A DNA stretch of 18,177 nt from Candidatus Njordarchaeota archaeon (GTDB taxonomy: Archaea; Thermoproteota; JANJXX01; Panguiarchaeales; Panguiarchaeaceae): positions 1-18,177 of the forward strand of contig JAGSHR010000229.1 of the NCBI GenBank assembly GCA_029855985.1, in the 5' to 3' direction. The position numbers and the translations under genes are program-made. The notes under the pieces were generated by a model, which saw nothing but the letters and a program-made list of their open reading frames with translations, did no database searches and had not been told where the DNA came from. Positions 14,039 to 18,177 of this stretch are shown piece after piece (the stretch's first letter is position 1; each line of letters starts with the position of its first letter).

Positions 14039-14745
14039 ACACAAAATTGTTATATATGGATGACTCCTATCTAAAGGAGTTTAAGGCCAAGGTTTTGGAA
14101 GTTAATGATGAATATATTGTTTTAGATCAAACCGCTTTCTACCCTAAGGGAGGAGGTTTACCAAGCGATACAGGAGTCATAAAGCACTCTGGTGGGGAAG
14201 CAAGAGTAACTTTCGTCAAAAAAGAAGGTGATAAGGTTCTCCACTACTATGAGGGGAGTAAACCCAATGTAGGGGAGGAAATCATGGGGGAAATCGATTG
14301 GGATAGAAGATATAGAATAATGAGACTACATACGACAGCTCATGTTTTAAGCGGTTTGCTTTACAGTGAGACCGGTGCGCTTATAACGGGAGGCAACATT
14401 ACAGAGGAAAAAGGTCACTTAGATTTTAGCTTGGAAAAAACAGATAGAGAACTCCTAGAGGGAATAGTTAAAAAAGCTAACGAGGTTGTCAAAGAAGGTA
14501 AACCCGTTAAAATATACTATATGGAGCGAGAAAAAGTTCTCCAAACTCCCGGTCTGGTCAAATTAGCTGAGAAACTACCACCTAACATAGAGATATTGAG
14601 GATTGTTGAAATTGAGGGAGTTGACGTTCAAGCTGATGGGGGTCCTCACGTATCCAACACTAAGGAGATTGGTGAAATTGTTTTGTTAAAGATCCAAAAC
14701 AAGGGTAGGAATAGAAAGAGGTTATATTACACAGTTTCACCATAG
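14035..14745 (+). CDS. alaX: Alanyl-tRNA editing protein AlaX
   Basis: AlaX hydrolyses Ser (or Gly) wrongly attached to tRNA-Ala, in trans to alanyl-tRNA synthetase. It has the editing-domain fold: the glycine-rich motif FYPKGGGLPSDTG (35-47), then HTTAH with zinc ligands H99 and H103, and QADGGPHVSNTKEIG (199-213) with H205. At 236 aa, with the N-terminal GGG domain, it is the medium AlaX-M type. Two deviations stand out: the common GGGQP is GGGLP, and the common CGGTH or DGGTH is DGGPH. Zinc can still be held by two or three histidines and D201. The gene stands alone. GGGG at 14023-14026 is the likely ribosome site, but it can pair with CTCC just before the ATG. The stop touches that of the opposing radical SAM gene. 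Confidence 0.9.
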   Translation: MNTKLLYMDDSYLKEFKAKVLEVNDEYIVLDQTAFYPKGGGLPSDTGVIKHSGGEARVTFVKKEGDKVLHYYEGSKPNVGEEIMGEIDWDRRYRIMRLHTTAHVLSGLLYSETGALITGGNITEEKGHLDFSLEKTDRELLEGIVKKANEVVKEGKPVKIYYMEREKVLQTPGLVKLAEKLPPNIEILRIVEIEGVDVQADGGPHVSNTKEIGEIVLLKIQNKGRNRKRLYYTVSP

Positions 14746-16218
14746 CTACGCGTGAATCTTTAATAATTTCTCACTTTCCCTAACCTCACTCATTTTTCTA
14801 GTGATGCTCTCCCATAGTTTTCTATTGTAAATACAGCCAACATCTGGTGCTAGGTAATCACCAAAGTACGCGTAAGCTCTTGCTCTACACCCACCACAAA
14901 CATATCTGTATGGACACTGACCGCATAATCCCTTATATAGATCTCTGTTTCGAAGCTCATTGAAAACCTTGTTGTTTCTCCATAGCTCCATGAAATCATC
15001 TCTTAGTATATTTCCAACTTTAATGGGTAAAAATACACATGGTTGAATGTCACCGTTTGGCTCTAAGGAAATATAAAGTCTACCAGCACCACAGCCACCC
15101 AAAAACTCGGCAACTTCTTTTGCTTTCTCCCCCATTTCGAATCCATAAAAGTGCCCTCCCACAATGTATTCCTCCATCTTGCATGAATTAGCATACTGTA
15201 TTGCGACTCTTGCTAGTTGTGGTGCAGTGGATAATGTGGGAACTTTGGGGTTACCGTAAAGTATCTTTACGAACTTCCTTAACAACTTTTCTCTCTCAAT
15301 TGGTGTGAGATCCATCTCAACGATCTCTTTACCTCTCCCCGTCGGAACGAAGTTGAAATGCATGAACATATCAACGCCTAACTCTTCGGCTAGACGTATC
15401 ATTTCATCTATGTAATCAATATTGTATCTCGTGATTGTCGTTGATATCTCAACCATTATTCCCGCTTTTTTAGCGTTTTTGATTCCTCTAACTGTCCTCG
15501 CCCATGCACCAGGGATACCGCGAAAATCATCATGGATCTCGGGGTAAGGTGCATCTAAACTAATTTGAGCGTAGTCTAAGCCAGCTTTTTTAAGCTTTTC
15601 AGCTATTTTCTCAGTGATGAGCGTTCCATTTGTTGCTATTGCGGTATACATACCATAATCATGCGCTCTTTTTATCATATCAAATATTCTAGGCCCTAGC
15701 AGGGGCTCTCCTCCAGAGAATGCTATGCTTACTACTCCAGCGTCTGCCATAATATCTAATGCCCGTCTTCTTTCATCTAGCGTCATTTCCGGTCTTTTAT
15801 CTATACCTGCGTTGATGTAACAGTGTTTGCACCTAAGATTACACCTGTAAGTGTAATCCCAAACTACAAGGAAGGGTGCCCCTGGAACGAAGGGTTTTCT
15901 TACCCCAAAGTCAACTACGCCTTTAACTACAGCGTAGATTCCTCTGCGGTTGTAGGGTTTGTCTATTCCTTCCAGTATCTCTTTTTTGTTGGCTTTGAAT
16001 GTGTGGGCGACAATGTTTATAGCTAGAGAAACTAGGTGTTTACTTATGCTTATTAGGGGGTCACTGTGTTCGAGTTCTCCAGCTAAAGCTTCTAACCCTA
16101 ATTCTAAATATGATTTCTTGTGTTTAGGGTGCTTTTTTATCAAGAATTGGAGGATTTTTCTACTGAAGGGGTTTTCAAATATTCTTTTATAGGTTATAGC
16201 AAGATTAGAGGCACTCAT
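14746..16218 (-). CDS. Radical SAM enzyme with C-terminal SPASM domain, function unknown
   Basis: Radical SAM/SPASM enzymes use three 4Fe-4S clusters to modify peptides, proteins or porphyrins. An N-terminal helical extension (about 1-115) of unknown role comes first, then the barrel with the cluster motif CNLRCKHC (C126, C130, C133) and the SAM-binding FSGGEPL (167-173). The SPASM part has C376, G389-x4-C394, then C432-x2-C435-x5-C441-x2-C444 and C462. Classic SPASM has x3 rather than x2 before the fourth cysteine. Heme-pathway (AhbC/AhbD/NirJ-like) and peptide-maturase roles are both possible. No precursor peptide or partner gene lies beside it. ATG 16218 has GGTGA 6 bases upstream. It is divergent from a winged-helix regulator and may be controlled by it. 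Confidence 0.88.
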   Translation of the reverse strand: MSASNLAITYKRIFENPFSRKILQFLIKKHPKHKKSYLELGLEALAGELEHSDPLISISKHLVSLAINIVAHTFKANKKEILEGIDKPYNRRGIYAVVKGVVDFGVRKPFVPGAPFLVVWDYTYRCNLRCKHCYINAGIDKRPEMTLDERRRALDIMADAGVVSIAFSGGEPLLGPRIFDMIKRAHDYGMYTAIATNGTLITEKIAEKLKKAGLDYAQISLDAPYPEIHDDFRGIPGAWARTVRGIKNAKKAGIMVEISTTITRYNIDYIDEMIRLAEELGVDMFMHFNFVPTGRGKEIVEMDLTPIEREKLLRKFVKILYGNPKVPTLSTAPQLARVAIQYANSCKMEEYIVGGHFYGFEMGEKAKEVAEFLGGCGAGRLYISLEPNGDIQPCVFLPIKVGNILRDDFMELWRNNKVFNELRNRDLYKGLCGQCPYRYVCGGCRARAYAYFGDYLAPDVGCIYNRKLWESITRKMSEVRESEKLLKIHA

Positions 16219-16282
16219 TTTGATTCACCAGCATAAAGCTTTTAAAGTTTGTTTCCCCTCTATTGTTATATTCCCAGTGAGT

Positions 16283-16292
16283 ATATTTATAA
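16283..16292. promoter_or_regulatory. Shared two-way TATA box
   Basis: TTTATAA at 16286-16292 serves the regulator on the plus strand (initiation near 16314). The same bases read on the minus strand as CTTATAAATATAC, which would start the radical SAM transcript near 16263. A second minus-strand box, TTTAAAA at about 16240-16246, sits only about 25 bases before ATG 16218. Confidence 0.5.
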
Positions 16293-16294
16293 GT

Positions 16295-16324
16295 TTTTTC
16301 TAATGATTTATTCCATTAGAAAAA
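16295..16324. promoter_or_regulatory. Perfect 11-bp inverted repeat, probable operator
   Basis: TTTTTCTAATG (16295-16305) and CATTAGAAAAA (16314-16324) are exact complements with an 8-base spacer. The site lies just downstream of the TATA box and covers the predicted start point of the winged-helix gene, where a bound dimer would block initiation. It also lies between the divergent radical SAM promoter and that gene, so one regulator may control both. A role as RNA hairpin is less likely given the AT content. Confidence 0.6.
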
Positions 16325-16342
16325 TCAAGTGGTGAGGGGACA

Positions 16343-16654
16343 ATGACAAATCCGTCAATTAACCTAGTTTACGAAGCCCTAAGTAAACCACACGCTTTGC
16401 TAATTCTAAAGATACTTTATGAAAAAGGCGTCGCCACCCTCACCGATATAATGGTTGAATTAAAAACACTGAGTAAATATAGATCCATCAAAAACACTGT
16501 TGAACACCTAATTGGAGTAGGTTTAATCAAAAAGGAAGTGAGGGAGAAGGGTGCAGTTAAAAGCTGGAAACTAACTTTAACCCAAGCTGGAAAAGGACTA
16601 ATAGAAATAATCCATAGGGAGATTTCAGCAAGATTTCCAAGTGAGAAAGAATAG
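16343..16654 (+). CDS. Winged-helix DNA-binding regulator, 103 aa
   Basis: This is a single-domain winged helix. The helix PHALLILKILYEKG comes first, then VATLTDIMVELKTLSKYRSIKNTVEHLIGVGLIKKE, giving a turn, a recognition helix (SIKNTVEHLIGVG) and the start of the wing. The wing strands EVREKGAVKSWKLTLTQAGKG end in the LT.AGK turn common in MarR/PadR/HxlR-like proteins, and a terminal helix suited to dimer contact follows. No metal or ligand site is evident. The ribosome site GGTGAGGGG (16331-16339) precedes ATG 16343. The perfect inverted repeat in its own promoter suggests autoregulation. The exact family is not fixed. Confidence 0.85.
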   Translation: MTNPSINLVYEALSKPHALLILKILYEKGVATLTDIMVELKTLSKYRSIKNTVEHLIGVGLIKKEVREKGAVKSWKLTLTQAGKGLIEIIHREISARFPSEKE

Positions 16655-16661
16655 AAACCCA

Positions 16662-16670
16662 TTTATTTAA
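16662..16670 (+). promoter_or_regulatory. TATA box for a leaderless transcript
   Basis: TTTATTTAA is centred 25 bases before ATG 16691, with no ribosome site in between. This is the classic arrangement for a leaderless archaeal mRNA, so the following gene has its own promoter despite lying only 36 bases behind the regulator. Confidence 0.6.
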
Positions 16671-16690
16671 TTCCAAGTCTTTATTTCTCT

Positions 16691-17143
16691 ATGGATAAGT
16701 ATGCCATGGTGTTTCTTTTGTCCGAAACGAGAGAAGATGATTTAGAAAAAATATTAAAAGTTATCTTAGAAAACAATGAAGAAATGCTAGAAAGCGTTAT
16801 TGTGCAATTATGGATAGGATTCTTTGGGCCGAGAGATATCTACAGGGAGCTTAAACTACAATATTTGGACGAGAATACAGCGGTTTTCGCCGTTCACTCA
16901 ATGAGATTAGATGTGAGCGGTTTAGATTTCCTAAAGCACCTAGTTGCACTTGAAATAGAAGAGAAGATGTTTATAGACAAGAAAATAATAAGTGAAATAG
17001 ATATGAGACGTTTCTTGGAATCCATAAATGAGGGCAAATACCCGAGGGTAATAATGGATGAAACCTTTAGAAGCAGGTACAATTTACCGCAAACGTTACC
17101 AGAATACGAGATTAGGGTTACTGGGATAGCGCTTGTGGAATAA
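16691..17143 (+). CDS. Unknown acidic protein, 150 aa
   Basis: I do not recognise a family. The protein is soluble and acidic. It has alternating helix and strand: helix 15-35 (EDDLEKILKVILENNEEMLE), strands SVIVQLWIGFFG and ENTAVFAVHSMRLDV, helix GLDFLKHLVALEIEEKM, and a final strand YEIRVTGIALVE. It has no cysteine and no clear active-site motif. Its own TATA box sits 25 bases before the ATG, so it is transcribed independently and translated without a leader. It ends 34 bases from the convergent permease. Confidence 0.78.
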   Translation: MDKYAMVFLLSETREDDLEKILKVILENNEEMLESVIVQLWIGFFGPRDIYRELKLQYLDENTAVFAVHSMRLDVSGLDFLKHLVALEIEEKMFIDKKIISEIDMRRFLESINEGKYPRVIMDETFRSRYNLPQTLPEYEIRVTGIALVE

Positions 17144-17167
17144 GTAAATAAATAATGTGGGTTAAAA

Positions 17168-17174
17168 TTTTTTT
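17168..17174 (+). terminator. T-tract terminator
   Basis: Seven consecutive T (followed by G and four more T) lie 25 bases after the plus-strand stop at 17143. Such T-tracts are the usual archaeal termination signal. Confidence 0.5.
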
Positions 17175-17177
17175 GTT

Positions 17178-18002
17178 TTATCTCTTCAACAACTTTACTA
17201 TCACGTATAACCCGGTTTCCATTAATCCCATTAGGGCGCTTGGTGCTACTCCAACATATATCGATAAAAATAAACCAGCAATCGATGTTGCTAGAGCCGT
17301 TATAAAAGCTATTAGCATCGCCTGATAAACTGTTTTTGACACTTCATTAGCTATTGCTGGCGGTATCGTTAGTATTGCATATACAAGTATAGCACCTATG
17401 CTCTTTACCATCACTACAATTGACAAAGCTATTAACGTAAACATTAGAATCTGAAAATACTCGGCTTTGATCCCGCTTACTCGAGCGCCTTCAAAGTCAA
17501 ACGATATGAAGATAAACTGGTTTAAAAACAGTAGTGTTAGGAATACCACTAGGGCTGTTAAGGCTAATAAGTACATGAGGTCCTCCCAAGAGAGTAAAAG
17601 AATGTCCCCCAAAAGTAAACCAAATGTCCTCGAAGCATATTCCCTTAGCATCGATATGAACAGAATTACTAAGCTCATCGAGGTTGCAAATATTATCCCA
17701 ATAGCTACATCGAATTTTTCTCTCTCACCGTCTCCAGCAAGCAACGATATGGTTATTGCAGCAACCACACCTACAGCTATCGTTACTATAATCGGGTTTA
17801 ACCAGGGAACAAAGTATAATTGGATGAGCAATCCCAGTGCTGCTCCAGCCCAAACTGCGTGTGCTATTGTTGAAGCAATAAACGTTAGTCCCCTGAAGAC
17901 CGTAAAAGACCCCATTGTAGCCGTTATAAATGATATTAAAATGGCCGCTATGAGTGCTCTTATGAAAAAGGGTGAATATAATACCAATAACACATCAGGC
18001 AT
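17178..18002 (-). CDS. ABC-3 family metal (Zn/Mn/Fe) transporter permease
   Basis: This membrane part of a metal ABC importer (ZnuB/MntB/TroC-like) is 274 aa with about 8 hydrophobic helices. Family signatures are FIASTIAHAVWAGAALG (41-57, normally ...LSHAVLPGVALG), IGIIFATSMSLVILF, FGLLLGDILLLSWEDL, and FDFEGARVSGI before the last helices, then AILVYAILTIPPAIA. The start is ATG 18002, with ribosome site GGTGAT at 18007-18012. A longer frame from GTG 18011 exists, but that GTG lies within the ribosome site. Its first 8 bases overlap the end of the ATPase gene (ATGCCTGA), a coupled operon pair. The metal cannot be told from this part alone. Confidence 0.92.
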   Translation of the reverse strand: MPDVLLVLYSPFFIRALIAAILISFITATMGSFTVFRGLTFIASTIAHAVWAGAALGLLIQLYFVPWLNPIIVTIAVGVVAAITISLLAGDGEREKFDVAIGIIFATSMSLVILFISMLREYASRTFGLLLGDILLLSWEDLMYLLALTALVVFLTLLFLNQFIFISFDFEGARVSGIKAEYFQILMFTLIALSIVVMVKSIGAILVYAILTIPPAIANEVSKTVYQAMLIAFITALATSIAGLFLSIYVGVAPSALMGLMETGLYVIVKLLKR

Positions 18003-18177
18003 GTTTATCACCTATTAATGCGATGCATTGATCTTCTCTCCATATTACCCTAACTTTCTTTCCGTAGACTTTTTCTAAAATAGATTCTTTAAGCACTTCA
18101 TCGGGCTTTCCGAAAGCTATAACTCTCTTGTTCAACAAGAGAATGTAATCTGTTAATTCGTACACCTCGTTTATGTC
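17995..18177 (-). CDS. Metal ABC transporter ATP-binding protein, C-terminal end (cut by window)
   Basis: Reading the minus strand from the window edge gives 60 codons to TGA 17995-17997. They begin DINEVYELTDYILLLNKR, followed by VIAFGKPDEVLKESILEKVYG. This is the tail of an ABC ATPase after the switch histidine: the usual HDLxxVxxxxDxVxLLNxxxxAxGxPxEVL sequence of ZnuC/MntA-type proteins. The Walker A, signature and Walker B motifs lie outside the window. Its stop overlaps the permease start by 8 bases, so the two are made together. Confidence 0.88.
   Translation of the reverse strand, partial: DINEVYELTDYILLLNKRVIAFGKPDEVLKESILEKVYGKKVRVIWREDQCIALIGDKHA

Noticed and set aside
17467..18018. 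183-codon plus-strand frame opposite the metal permease
   Set aside because: The permease on the other strand has clear family motifs and an operon overlap with its ATPase; this frame has no recognisable features.

Overview
The window is AT-rich archaeal DNA, most likely from a thermophilic member of the Thermoproteota (crenarchaeal grade). The evidence is a short XPF-type nuclease with no helicase part, a MoeA fused to a periplasmic-binding-like domain, a stand-alone AlaX editing protein, a TrmB-like helix-turn-helix (HTH), TATA-box promoters with some leaderless starts, and frequent TTG and GTG starts. No rRNA, tRNA, CRISPR array or intact insertion sequence was found. The exact lineage cannot be read from this sequence alone.

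Layout, left to right. (a) 1-2344, plus strand: two tandem MoeA genes for molybdenum/tungsten cofactor insertion; the first is cut by the window edge and the second overlaps it by 23 bases. (b) 2365-8413, minus strand: a run of poorly known genes. Two divergent homologues of unknown function (272 and 264 aa) come first, then a 1194-residue protein with an N-terminal TrmB-like HTH and about 1000 residues of coiled coil, then a CoA-pyrophosphatase-type Nudix hydrolase one base behind it. (c) 8626-11448, minus strand: thiamine-binding protein, EamA-family transporter, PduO-type cobalamin adenosyltransferase and XPF nuclease, in that transcription order and possibly one unit. (d) 11720-12292, plus strand: a Ras/Rab-like protein with every nucleotide-binding motif lost. 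It converges on a class I/II aminotransferase (12353-13588, minus) across a symmetrical terminator-like dyad. (e) 13589-14034: a 446-base intergenic stretch with hairpins, shared GGTGCC dyads and a candidate box C/D sRNA. (f) AlaX (plus) and a radical SAM/SPASM enzyme (minus) converge with their stop codons touching. (g) A winged-helix regulator is divergent from the radical SAM gene across a perfect 11-bp inverted repeat and is followed by a leaderless gene of unknown function. (h) The right end holds an ABC-3 metal permease and the tail of its ATPase.

Most genes are ordinary cofactor, repair and transport functions. The parts worth closer study are the pseudo-GTPase, the giant HTH/coiled-coil protein, the divergent 272/264-aa pair, and the structured intergenic regions at 13589-14034 and 16283-16324. 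All family calls come from reading motifs; no search or structure prediction was run.
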